Shown: positions 45,482-53,240, counted from the stretch's first letter. The stretch is DNA of 64,000 bases from Escherichia coli DSM 30083 = JCM 1649 = ATCC 11775 (GCF_003697165.2 NZ_CP033092.2:4092001-4156000); one strand, 5' to 3'. Notes: generated from the letters alone by a model not told the origin. Made by a program: numbers and translations.

Positions 45482-46741
45482 TTACTTAACCTTCGCAGAC
45501 TGGATGACGGAATCCATATTTTTAAACTGGCGGGCATTGACGATAAGATCGCGCGCCATGGTCAATGCACGTCGTTCACATCCTGCGCGAAGCTCTGTAT
45601 TTTCAATCTGTTTCAGCTCGGCAACGCCAGCAAAACCAATGATCCGGCGATTCATTTCCATGCCGGCATTCACCAGGGAATCTTCAAGCAGCGTGGCAAA
45701 AAACTGATCCTGTGCGTCCTCAAGAGCGGCCCTGTTCTGTTGATACATTTCTGTCGACCACGCGTCGCCCTGTGTTTTGTTGTCCCAGAGCTGGCGGAAC
45801 TCCCGGGTGAAAACGGACCAGGTTTGGACAATCTGCTGAAGCAGCCATTCCTGATAGTCAGCGCGACGTTGCTCATTCGCATCCCACCCAGGGCGTGAGA
45901 AGTACGCCAGCAGGAGGTTGCCAATATAGTTGCCGATATCAAACGCCATTGGCCCCATGAAACCGAACTCCGGATCAATCACTTTGGTATCCGTGTCGGT
46001 CACCATGATTGAGCCTGAATGAAGGTCGCCATGTAACAATGCCTGCGCTTCTGTCATAAATTTGTACTTATAACGCATGGCAACCTGGATCATCTCTACA
46101 TCAGCCCAGGCCTTATGGACGGCATCGTCCAGCTCAGGAGAAGTCCAGTTATTCCGTTCAGCGTTGTAATAGGGCTCTGTGAAGATCAGATCTTCCGTAA
46201 TTTTGCACAGCTCATGATTCAACGCGAACTCGGCAGTAAGCGCTTTTTTCTGTTCTGCTGACATGCCAATGTCAGACGTATTGAAGAGAGTCTGTGCTAA
46301 AAATCTGCCGATATCTTCAGCTAGTTTAGGGAATTTTTTACCGTTAATCAGTTCCTTACGCAGAATCACGTGAGGAGTCAGATACTCCATGGCAAACAGC
46401 GCCATTTCCGGGTCGTAAAAATAGACCTGCGGAATCAGTGTGTGACCCGCGTACTTGGCTTCCTGACATAAGACGTTGTACTCAAAGCCCGCACGGCTCA
46501 GAGATAAAGGCCATCCTTCGCCCCCGGCACGAAGCCAGGGCAGAGCTTGTTTTACAATGATGGTTTTATGTGTCCCCTCAACGATAAACACCATGTTCAG
46601 GTTTCCGTCCCCCACTTCTGAAACTTTCCACTCTTCAGGTAACCCTCCCGGTTCGCATGAAGGGGTCAGTCTGGACGAGAGATAACCCGGCAGCGTGTCA
46701 CATGTCAGCGGCTTGTAACCTGATGGAATTGAATCCGTCAT
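45482..46741 (-). CDS. mtnK: 5-methylthioribose/5-deoxyribose kinase MtnK
   Basis: MtnK (419 residues) phosphorylates 5-methylthioribose and, in the DHAP shunt, 5-deoxyribose at C1 using ATP. It has the aminoglycoside-phosphotransferase-like kinase fold: glycine loop VGDGNLNMVF (residues 43-52), catalytic loop LLHGDLHSGSI (236-246) and the DPEFGFMGP metal-binding motif (256-264). Both sugars come from S-adenosylmethionine use: radical-SAM 5'-deoxyadenosine and methylthioadenosine, cleaved by the Pfs nucleosidase. It is first in a four-gene operon. E. coli K-12 lacks this gene. Confidence 0.94.
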   Translation of the reverse strand: MTDSIPSGYKPLTCDTLPGYLSSRLTPSCEPGGLPEEWKVSEVGDGNLNMVFIVEGTHKTIIVKQALPWLRAGGEGWPLSLSRAGFEYNVLCQEAKYAGHTLIPQVYFYDPEMALFAMEYLTPHVILRKELINGKKFPKLAEDIGRFLAQTLFNTSDIGMSAEQKKALTAEFALNHELCKITEDLIFTEPYYNAERNNWTSPELDDAVHKAWADVEMIQVAMRYKYKFMTEAQALLHGDLHSGSIMVTDTDTKVIDPEFGFMGPMAFDIGNYIGNLLLAYFSRPGWDANEQRRADYQEWLLQQIVQTWSVFTREFRQLWDNKTQGDAWSTEMYQQNRAALEDAQDQFFATLLEDSLVNAGMEMNRRIIGFAGVAELKQIENTELRAGCERRALTMARDLIVNARQFKNMDSVIQSAKVK

Positions 46742-47340
46742 AACAGTTCTCCTTGTCTACACAGAATGATAATCAACTTGTCATGTGACAACTATACATT
46801 ATCAAATGTAAAATTATTTGTGACACATGTAGATTTTTTGAACTGTATAAAATTAAAAATGATGTCGTATGGAGTCATGATCCTTACAGGAATCAGCAGA
46901 GGAAAACATCTATTATTACCATGTAATTCATGTTGTTATGTCGCAACAATAGTACTGCACGGGGAATTATTACGGGCAAACTTAGGCGAAAGGAAGTACT
47001 GAAGTGACAGAATAAATCACACTTTTTGTACATATGTACTTTTCTATTGTCTTTTGTTGTGGAAACAAATGGTGTTTGTCATGCCGATGCTAATAGACAG
47101 ATAGATTCGAGGGCCAACAGCCCCATCATCATGATGGAGCAACAGAGGTGAGTCTAACGTTTCCGCACTTCTTATCGATCGGCACTAACGATCAATATCG
47201 ATAAACTGATCTATCAAAACGATTATCTTTCTTGCAACCTGCCTAGTTATCCTTCTCTTACATTGCTCGCAGAAAAGCCCTTTTATTACGGTTAGTTATC
47301 TAGCTGAGGCTTGCTACGCCCATTTTCCATGTACCCCAAA
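46742..47340. promoter_or_regulatory. Region upstream of mtnK with palindromic operator and three GATC sites
   Basis: About 600 bp without a convincing gene. TTGTCATGTGACAA at 46778-46791 is a perfect palindrome 37 bp before the mtnK start, next to a TATAGT -10-like hexamer on the minus strand, so it is a candidate operator; a related GTGACA half-site occurs near 46831. Further right, three GATC motifs lie at 47177, 47190 and 47208. The remaining sequence is AT-rich and no tRNA is present. Confidence 0.5.
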
Positions 47341-47348
47341 TCACGAGG

Positions 47349-47579
47349 TCACAAAGGCGCGGAAAGATGAAGGGATGTGCACGTTGCAACAAAAAAAAGA
47401 AGCGTCCTTGAACAGAGGCTCTCACTCGATAAAGAATTCTGCGACGAGTGCTTATTCGATATCGATGAGGAAATCAGGGAATGCTGGTCCAGTAACCGGG
47501 TGAGCAGTGTCTGCCAGATGGTGACGGGAGACGGGCAGCACGATACCTCCCGTACATGCGTGTCGGGTAATGTTTTCAT
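47349..47579 (-). pseudogene. cbtA: CbtA (YeeV) toxin gene truncated at a junction
   Basis: The first 33 codons (MKTLPDTHVREVSCCPSP, then VTIWQTLLTRLLDQH) match the CbtA/YeeV type IV toxin, which blocks FtsZ and MreB assembly and is normally 124 residues. After His33, near base 47480, the sequence becomes unrelated and the frame runs to 76 residues of low-complexity Ser/Leu-rich sequence. Two thirds of the toxin is missing, so it should be inactive. The breakpoint marks where the CP4-like segment has been joined to other DNA. The antitoxin gene cbeA lies upstream and is intact. Confidence 0.85.
47367..47480 (+). pseudogene. Small zinc-ribbon gene with A-run frameshift, cut at the junction
   Basis: From an ATG at 47367 after GGAAAG the frame gives MKGCARCNKKKKRP and stops. 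One base fewer in the run of eight As at 47391-47398 would let it read on as RSVLEQRLSLDKEFCDECLF and DIDEEIRECW, supplying the second CxxC of a zinc ribbon. It is truncated at the same breakpoint that cuts cbtA, so it is either a dead gene or one expressed by slippage on the A-run. The family is unknown. Confidence 0.45.
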
Positions 47580-47668
47580 ACTGAAGATTTTCCTGATATG
47601 CAGAGATAAAAAATGGGACAGTGGCGTGGTGAAAACACCAGGCCGGAGCAGAAGGTTATTCTGGTGGT

Positions 47669-48037
47669 TTACTTTTTCGTTTCAGGTGTCGGATAAACAG
47701 CCAGATAAACGTAACCACAGGAGCCGAGGGTGTCGGCTTCACAGGTCAGCCCCTTCGCATACAGTGTCACGGTATGCTGATGGCGGGGATTCAGTTCACC
47801 ACTGGTGAGCATTAATTTCAGTTGTTTCATCAGCAGCGGAAAGGCCTGGTCCAGAGGGTACGCATCCGCATCTCTGAACCGGCCTCTGATACCGGCACGG
47901 TCGGCAAGGTAATGCAACCGGTTACCCTCCTGCACCAGACGGGCGCCGAAACAGGGCGTCACTGTGCAGGGTAGTCCCCACCAGGGATGGTCGTCATTGT
48001 CATCGGGATGCGTTGTCCCGGAAAGTGTGTCTGACAC
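47669..48037 (-). CDS. cbeA: Type IV antitoxin CbeA (YeeU)
   Basis: CbeA (122 residues) normally counters CbtA by stabilising FtsZ and MreB filaments instead of binding the toxin. The sequence, from SDTLSGTTHPDD through HPWWGLPCTVTPCFGARLVQ and NRLHYLADRAGIRG to YVYLAVYPTPETKK, is complete. I chose a GTG start at 48037 because a GAGGA ribosome site lies just upstream and this gives the standard length. Its toxin partner is truncated and an IS21-family element lies just upstream, separating it from yeeT and yeeS, so it is an orphan. Confidence 0.93.
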   Translation of the reverse strand: MSDTLSGTTHPDDNDDHPWWGLPCTVTPCFGARLVQEGNRLHYLADRAGIRGRFRDADAYPLDQAFPLLMKQLKLMLTSGELNPRHQHTVTLYAKGLTCEADTLGSCGYVYLAVYPTPETKK

Positions 48038-48279
48038 GATAAAATCCTCACAGAAAATCGGTGAATGATAGTTTAACGATGACGGGTGCGTATTTTCATG
48101 AAAGGAGATCACTCAATAACTTCCATCGAGATCGGGTAATAACATTTGAACAGATCGCTGAATAACATCGATGGAGATCACTTTTGACTCATTTTGTTAT
48201 TCAGTGATCTCCATCAATGTTATTGGAACTTCACAGGTGTGTTGATCTGTATCTTTTGCCATTCCGGTAAAGGATACCT

Positions 48280-49821
48280 ATGCCAACAGTTCCAATTTCT
48301 ATGAGAAAACTTAAAGAAATTCTTAGGCTTAAATACGGTGTTGGACTCAGCCATCGACAAATTGGTCGTAGTCTTGCAATCTCCCCTTCCGTTGTATCCA
48401 GATATGCTAATCGGGCGGCTCAACTTGGCATAAAGCAGTGGCCCTTACCTACAGGATGGGATGATACAAAACTAAAACATGCGTTCCTTCAGACCCAGGT
48501 TAAGATGAAGAAGCACTCTCTGCCTGACTGGGCTACAGTACACCGGGAACTGCGTAATAAATGCGTGACGCTGCAGCTACTCTGGGAAGAATACTGTGAG
48601 CGTAATCCAGGCGGTTTTTACAGCTATAACCATTACTGCCGGATGTACCGTGAATGGCTCAAAACCACTTCACCATCAATGCGTCAGGTACATAAAGCTG
48701 GCGAAAAACTTTTCGTTGATTACTGTGGACCTACCGTTGGCGTTACCGACCCTGAGACCGGAGAAATAAGAACTGCTCAGGTCATCGTAGCTGTTCTCGG
48801 GGCATCAAGTTACACATGGGCAGAGGCCACCTGGTCTCAGCAGCTTGAAGACTGGGTGATGAGTCATGTTCGCTGCTTCCAGTGGTTGGGTGGCGTTCCT
48901 GAACTTGTTGTTCCGGACAATCTGAAAAGCGCCACATCCAGGGCATGTAAGTATGATCCTGACGTTAACCCTACCTACCAGCAGATGCTTGAGCATTATA
49001 ATGTCGCAGTTTTGCCTGCGCGGCCACGTAAACCGAAAGATAAAGCCAAAGCTGAAGTTGGCGTTCAGGTTGTTGAACGCTGGATCATGGCCCGAATCAG
49101 GCATGAGATCTTCTACAGCCTTGCATCGCTTAATCAGCGCATTCGGGAGTTGCTGGAAAGACTGAATAACAAAATAATGCAGAAGTTGGGTTATTCACGT
49201 GCAGAACTCTTCATCCAGCTTGATAAACCCGCACTGAAGCCTCTTCCTGAAGCCAGTTACAGTTACACCCTGGTGAAGAAAGTCAGAGTTCATGCCGATT
49301 ACCACGTGGAAATCGACAAACATTACTACTCGGTTCCATGTTCGCTGTTAGGCCAGCAACTGGAAGCATGGATCTCCGGAGAACTGGTAAGACTCTTCAA
49401 TCAGGGGCAGGAGGTTGCTGTGCACCCGCGCAAGCGTACTTATGGCTACAGTACCCGCAACGAGCACATGCCTGAAGCTCATCGACAGCATGCCACCTGG
49501 ACGCCAGAGCGTCTTCTGGAATGGGCGGGGCACATAGGCAGTGAAACTCATAGTTATGTGCTTCATATACTGAACTCTCGTCCACATCCGGAACAAAGCT
49601 ATCGCTTCTGCCTTGGACTCCTGAACCTTCATAAAAAATACAGTAAAGCCAGACTTAATGCAGCATGTGCAAGAGCTCTGAAAACAAAGGTATGGCGTCT
49701 GTCAGGTATTAAATCGATCCTGGAAAAAGGTCTGGATAAACAACCTGTTCAGGATCCAAAACCAGATCTGTTATCCACGATGGAACACGAAAACGTACGC
49801 GGCAGTGAGTATTACCACTGA
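48280..49821 (+). CDS. istA: IS21-family transposase IstA
   Basis: IstA (513 residues) is the DDE transposase of the element. It has an N-terminal helix-turn-helix (LSHRQIGRSLAISPSVVSRY, about residues 20-39), and a retroviral-integrase-type core with the first acidic residue in FVDYCGPTV (about 148), the second in VVPDNLKSA (about 212), and a later Glu. A C-terminal beta domain (VEIDKHYYSVPCSLLGQ) follows. Length is normal for the family and no stop interrupts it, so it appears functional. It is followed 11 bases later by istB. Confidence 0.95.
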   Translation: MPTVPISMRKLKEILRLKYGVGLSHRQIGRSLAISPSVVSRYANRAAQLGIKQWPLPTGWDDTKLKHAFLQTQVKMKKHSLPDWATVHRELRNKCVTLQLLWEEYCERNPGGFYSYNHYCRMYREWLKTTSPSMRQVHKAGEKLFVDYCGPTVGVTDPETGEIRTAQVIVAVLGASSYTWAEATWSQQLEDWVMSHVRCFQWLGGVPELVVPDNLKSATSRACKYDPDVNPTYQQMLEHYNVAVLPARPRKPKDKAKAEVGVQVVERWIMARIRHEIFYSLASLNQRIRELLERLNNKIMQKLGYSRAELFIQLDKPALKPLPEASYSYTLVKKVRVHADYHVEIDKHYYSVPCSLLGQQLEAWISGELVRLFNQGQEVAVHPRKRTYGYSTRNEHMPEAHRQHATWTPERLLEWAGHIGSETHSYVLHILNSRPHPEQSYRFCLGLLNLHKKYSKARLNAACARALKTKVWRLSGIKSILEKGLDKQPVQDPKPDLLSTMEHENVRGSEYYH

Positions 49822-49832
49822 TACGGGATCCA

Positions 49833-50582
49833 ATGATGAATCATCTTTACGAACAACTGACCGCACTTAAACTCACCGGCTTCCGTGATGCGCTTAAAAA
49901 GCAACTTGCTCAGCCGGGCACATACCAGGAGCTGGGCTTCGAAGAACGCCTGTCATTACTGACAGCAGAAGAACTAACCTGCCGTGAAAACAGGAAGGCA
50001 GAGCGTCTGATCAAACATGCACGGTTCAGACTTAATGCTGAGTTATCAAAGCTGGATTATCGTAACAATAGAGGGCTGGACAGGGCCCTCATCCGTTCAC
50101 TCAGTCAGGGAAACTGGTTAACCCTGAAACAAAATATTTTACTGACCGGGGCCACCGGCAGCGGTAAAACGTTCCTGGCATGTGCACTTGGTCATAATGC
50201 CTGCCGACAGGGATACAAGGTCTACTATTATCGCCTTAAAGCGCTGATGGAACAGTGCTATCAGGGGCATGCTGATGGAAGATACAGCAAACTTTTGACC
50301 AGGCTGAATAATAGCGATCTGCTGCTTCTGGATGACTGGGGGCTGGAACCTCTCTCATCAGAACAGCGTAGCGACCTGCTGGAAATAGTGGATCTGATGT
50401 ACCAACGAGGCTCAATCATCGTAGTGAGCCAGTTGCCGGTGGAAAACTGGTACAAAATGATCGGAGACTCCACACATGCGGATGCCATCCTAGATCGACT
50501 GGTTCATGGCAGTATCAAGATCGAACTTAAAGGAGAATCAATGCGGAAAATACAATCACCGTTGACCGAAGGAGATCAGTGA
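49833..50582 (+). CDS. istB: IS21-family ATPase helper IstB
   Basis: IstB (249 residues) is the AAA+ ATPase that selects targets and stimulates IstA. Walker A is GATGSGKT (residues 106-113) and Walker B is LLLLDDWGLEP (about 163-173); the N-terminal helical part (residues 1-70) is the family's IstA-contact domain. It resembles DnaC/DnaI-type loaders. Intact, as is IstA, so the element could be active. Confidence 0.95.
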   Translation: MMNHLYEQLTALKLTGFRDALKKQLAQPGTYQELGFEERLSLLTAEELTCRENRKAERLIKHARFRLNAELSKLDYRNNRGLDRALIRSLSQGNWLTLKQNILLTGATGSGKTFLACALGHNACRQGYKVYYYRLKALMEQCYQGHADGRYSKLLTRLNNSDLLLLDDWGLEPLSSEQRSDLLEIVDLMYQRGSIIVVSQLPVENWYKMIGDSTHADAILDRLVHGSIKIELKGESMRKIQSPLTEGDQ

Positions 50583-50672
50583 AGGTAATTTAAAAACGGT
50601 TCTGTGAAAGTGACACGAACCGATCTCCATCGATGTTACTCACCGATCTCCTTCACGGTAATACGCAACGGG

Positions 50673-50786
50673 TCAGCCGGCGCGCAGACCGGCTTCGGTA
50701 AAGGTGTATTCGTTGATGAGCAGGACCTCATCCACAGCGGCGTCTGAGCTCAGCCAGTCGTACTCGTTTTCCGGGTGACGGAACAT
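50673..50786 (-). CDS. Small 37-residue gene coupled to yeeT
   Basis: A 37-codon frame starts at an ATG that overlaps the yeeT stop (TGATG), a strong sign of translational coupling. The product begins MFRHPENEYDWLSSDAAVDE and ends TEAGLRAG, acidic and soluble, with no recognised domain. It ends just before the IS21-family element, so it may be complete or may have lost downstream context. Too short for most annotation pipelines. I do not know its function. Confidence 0.5.
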   Translation of the reverse strand: MFRHPENEYDWLSSDAAVDEVLLINEYTFTEAGLRAG

Positions 50787-51007
50787 CAGTTCAGGGTGAC
50801 GCTCATCAGCCGGACATACGGACCAAAACTGTCCTTACGGCGTTCTGCAAACACGGCCAGCACACCGGGAATATCCTGCACTTCACGACCGGTATACGCT
50901 TCAGCACTGCCGTGCCAGCGGTATTTGCCGGTACAGAACGGAAAAAAACGGGATGCCGGATGCTGACGGTGAATACGCATGGCTTCGCCACGGGTGATGA
51001 TTTTCAT
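50786..51007 (-). CDS. yeeT: CP4-type island protein YeeT
   Basis: YeeT (73 residues) is a conserved small protein of CP4-like prophage islands, normally between radC-like yeeS and the cbeA-cbtA toxin-antitoxin pair. It starts MKIITRGEAMRIHRQHPASR after an AGAGGT ribosome site. Family members have a DUF987 domain of unknown function. It is intact here, but the IS element lies between it and cbeA. Confidence 0.92.
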   Translation of the reverse strand: MKIITRGEAMRIHRQHPASRFFPFCTGKYRWHGSAEAYTGREVQDIPGVLAVFAERRKDSFGPYVRLMSVTLN

Positions 51008-51069
51008 AGTGGGATACCTCTGAAGACAGAAGATAAAAGTGAAAACAGGTGTGATGTGGTTGTGACGGG

Positions 51070-51546
51070 TTAAAGCAGACCATATTCGGCAAAGGAGAAA
51101 ACCTGGCTGCCACCGACTATCAGATGGTCCGGCACCCGGATATCCACCAGGCCCAGTGCCTGTACCAGACGTTCCGTGATAAGGCGGTCTGCCTTGCTGG
51201 GTGTGACTTCACCGGACGGGTGATTGTGTGCCAGCACCACAGCAGCGGCATTGTGATACAGGGCGCGTTTAATCACTTCCCGGGGATGGACTTCCGTGCG
51301 GTTGATGGTGCCGGTGAAGAGGGTTTCACCGGCAATCAGCTGATTCTGGTTGTTCAGATACAGCACCCGGAACTCTTCACGCTCCAGTCCCGCCATGTTC
51401 AGAATCAGCCATTCTCGTGCCGCACGGGTGGAGGTGAAGGCCACGCCGGGTTCATGAAGATGGCGGTCCAGGGTTTTCAGGGCCCGTTGAATGAGGCTGC
51501 GCTCGCCGGGCGTCATGTTTCCGGGCAGAAAGGAAAGCTGTTGCAT
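51070..51546 (-). CDS. yeeS: RadC-like JAB-domain protein YeeS
   Basis: YeeS (158 residues) is a short RadC/YicR-family protein with the JAMM metal motif: AHNHPSGEVTPSKAD gives His107, His109 and Asp120. RadC was once linked to DNA repair, but that is not supported and the function is unknown. The ATG at 51546 (MQQLSFLPG) is preceded by GAGAGAAG; five earlier codons are in frame. It is 15 bases downstream of the antirestriction gene and 62 bp before yeeT. Confidence 0.93.
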   Translation of the reverse strand: MQQLSFLPGNMTPGERSLIQRALKTLDRHLHEPGVAFTSTRAAREWLILNMAGLEREEFRVLYLNNQNQLIAGETLFTGTINRTEVHPREVIKRALYHNAAAVVLAHNHPSGEVTPSKADRLITERLVQALGLVDIRVPDHLIVGGSQVFSFAEYGLL

Positions 51547-51561
51547 TGTACTTCTCTCCAT

Positions 51562-52035
51562 TCAGTCGATGATGCGCATAATGGCGCTGCATTCCGGATG
51601 CTGCAGGGCGTAATCCCGCAGCCGGTAATAATGGACCGTCATGGCATAACACTCCGTACGACAGGCATGATGACTGTACGTCATCAGACAGGCAGCAATG
51701 CCGGCAGCTTCCGGACTCATTTCAGCGCGGTTACCGTTCATGGCATTGAACAGTACCCATGTTTCGTCATCATCGTCATCCGGTTCGGGTGCCATAAATG
51801 CCCCGCCGTTGTTCAGGGTGTACAGATTCCAGATACCACCGCAGTAGTCTTCGCACAGACGGTCCATCCAGCCGAAGACACGGGGCTCCAGGGTCACCCA
51901 CTGTGGAATGAGGCCAAAGTGCTGCGGCCAGAAGCTGATGCGCTGTTCATCAGGGACGAGGGTGGCAACCAGTTGTTGCAGGTCAGTCTCCGGTGCTGAG
52001 ACCGAAGAGGTGGTGTTCTGAGACAATGTTTTCAT
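51562..52035 (-). CDS. klcA: ArdB/KlcA-family antirestriction protein
   Basis: This 157-residue protein belongs to the ArdB/KlcA (YfjX-type) family, which protects incoming DNA from type I restriction without mimicking DNA. The conserved core VFGWMDRLCEDYCGGIWNLY (residues 53-72) and GGAFMAP (77-83), an acidic stretch EPDDDDDE and SPEAAGIAACLMTYSHHAC near residue 107 are visible. The start at 52035 (MKTLSQNTTSS) is chosen since the upstream open frame has no matching sequence. Such genes mark mobile-element origin. Confidence 0.92.
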   Translation of the reverse strand: MKTLSQNTTSSVSAPETDLQQLVATLVPDEQRISFWPQHFGLIPQWVTLEPRVFGWMDRLCEDYCGGIWNLYTLNNGGAFMAPEPDDDDDETWVLFNAMNGNRAEMSPEAAGIAACLMTYSHHACRTECYAMTVHYYRLRDYALQHPECSAIMRIID

Positions 52036-52376
52036 GTGTGAAATCCTTGTAATGTGAATAAATGAGAGGGAGTAAAGGTCGGGAGCTGGCAACATCACGT
52101 TCATCACTGACCGTGATGACCCGGTAATATCAGGGATGAATGATATTCGGCTGAAATTCCGGACAGCCGTACGCGTAACCGTTCCGGTCACAGACGGATG
52201 GCCAGATGCCATTGCCTGTATACTCAGTCTGCACAGACTGATTTCTCCGGGACGGTAAATCAGACGGGTACACCAGGCGCACAGGTCATCATCAGAAATG
52301 GAACGACACCCCGGCAGCGCCTCCGGGGCGTCGGGTGATTCTGGTGCCTGAATCACGCTTTCAGGGACATGCTGCA
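52036..52376. other. Gap between the antirestriction gene and the DUF932 gene
   Basis: About 340 bp. A minus-strand open frame continues from the antirestriction gene to 52416 but has no good start or recognisable domain. I see no terminator or repeat in it; it probably holds the antirestriction gene's promoter. Confidence 0.5.
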
Positions 52377-53195
52377 TCAGCGCAGGCTCTCCAGCAGCGT
52401 TTCTGCCATTACCCACAATGCGCGGTTGAGCTTAATATCGGTGTCGATGTTGTGAATGGCACGGGTGTGGATACGTTTTCCTTTTGCACTGCGGCCGGAA
52501 ATTCCGCCTTTCAGCATATTCTCCTGGATGGTCTGATATGCGCTCCACAGGTCTTTACCGTAATCCTCCCTGCGTCGTGGTGTCAGAATGTCAGCGGTGG
52601 TGACCGGCTGATGTTCGTCACCATAACGGTAAGTCAGTGCCGCCTGTGCCAGCGCCTGGCGTGCCGGTGGCGGCAGGACCAGCGACTGCATGGCATCACG
52701 CTTTTCCTCAATCCGGTCAAAAACCCCCACCACTTCGTAAGCCCCTTCGATAACTTTCTCCACCACATTTCCCCGGTGTGGAACACGCACTTCCCCCAGA
52801 GACTGACCGCAGACGCAGCCATTCTGGCAGACGAATCTGAAGTAACCCGGCAGCATCTGGTAGCTGGAGGTACCGTCATGAGAGTTGAGCAGAATAATTT
52901 CAGGGACATGTTCTCCGTTTATCTCTCCGGCCCGCCGCAGACGCAGCATGTGTTTTGTGTATCCCCGGCGGCCCGGGTCGCGCACGCGGGTCTGGCAGGC
53001 GAAGAATGGCTGAAAACCTTCCTGCTGCAGGCTTTCCAGTACGGTGATGGTGGGAATGTACGCATATCGTTTACTGCGGGAAGTATGCCGGTCTTCACCG
53101 AAAATACTGGGAACATAGTGCATCAGTTCTTCGTGTGTCAGCGGACGGTCACGGCGTATCTGGTTCGCATAACCAAAACGACTGGCTAGTCGCAT
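52377..53195 (-). CDS. yfjQ: DUF932 protein (YfjQ/YafZ type)
   Basis: This 272-residue cytoplasmic protein is a DUF932 family member found in CP4-57, CP4-6 and similar islands and plasmids. It starts MRLASRFGYANQIRRDRPLT, with conserved mid-region blocks PEIILLNSHDGTSSYQMLPG and FRFVCQNGCVCG, the latter with closely spaced cysteines. The family is linked to plasmid and phage DNA but has no defined function. It reads toward the antirestriction gene. The frame is intact. Confidence 0.92.
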   Translation of the reverse strand: MRLASRFGYANQIRRDRPLTHEELMHYVPSIFGEDRHTSRSKRYAYIPTITVLESLQQEGFQPFFACQTRVRDPGRRGYTKHMLRLRRAGEINGEHVPEIILLNSHDGTSSYQMLPGYFRFVCQNGCVCGQSLGEVRVPHRGNVVEKVIEGAYEVVGVFDRIEEKRDAMQSLVLPPPARQALAQAALTYRYGDEHQPVTTADILTPRRREDYGKDLWSAYQTIQENMLKGGISGRSAKGKRIHTRAIHNIDTDIKLNRALWVMAETLLESLR

Positions 53196-53240
53196 AATTT
53201 GCTCCTTATCGGTGGTTACGATTTACTGGTGTAATAAATG

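Larger units (their letters stand above)
48100..50662 (+). mobile_element. IS21-family insertion sequence (ISEc12-like)
   Basis: The element carries istA and istB and ends in multiple related repeats. The left end begins around GGAGATCACTCAATAAC (from 48104) and the right end, read on the minus strand, around GGAGATCGGTGAGTAAC. Further copies of the AACATCGATGGAGATC repeat occur at 48157 and, inverted, near 48200, the multiple transposase-binding sites typical of IS21. I recognise it as ISEc12-like from the protein sequences. The exact ends are uncertain by several bases and I could not find a target duplication. It sits between cbeA and the yeeT-associated genes. Confidence 0.75.

Noticed and set aside
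46766..47002. 78-codon plus-strand frame upstream of mtnK
   Set aside because: No ribosome site, overlaps the likely mtnK promoter and palindrome, and the sequence does not look coding.
46742..47340. Looked for a leuX-type tRNA or attachment site at the island edge
   Set aside because: No cloverleaf or tRNA 3' end sequence was found in the window.
51124..53189. Two 280-290-codon plus-strand frames opposite yeeS, klcA and the DUF932 gene
   Set aside because: They run antisense across several recognisable genes and have no ribosome sites or known domains.
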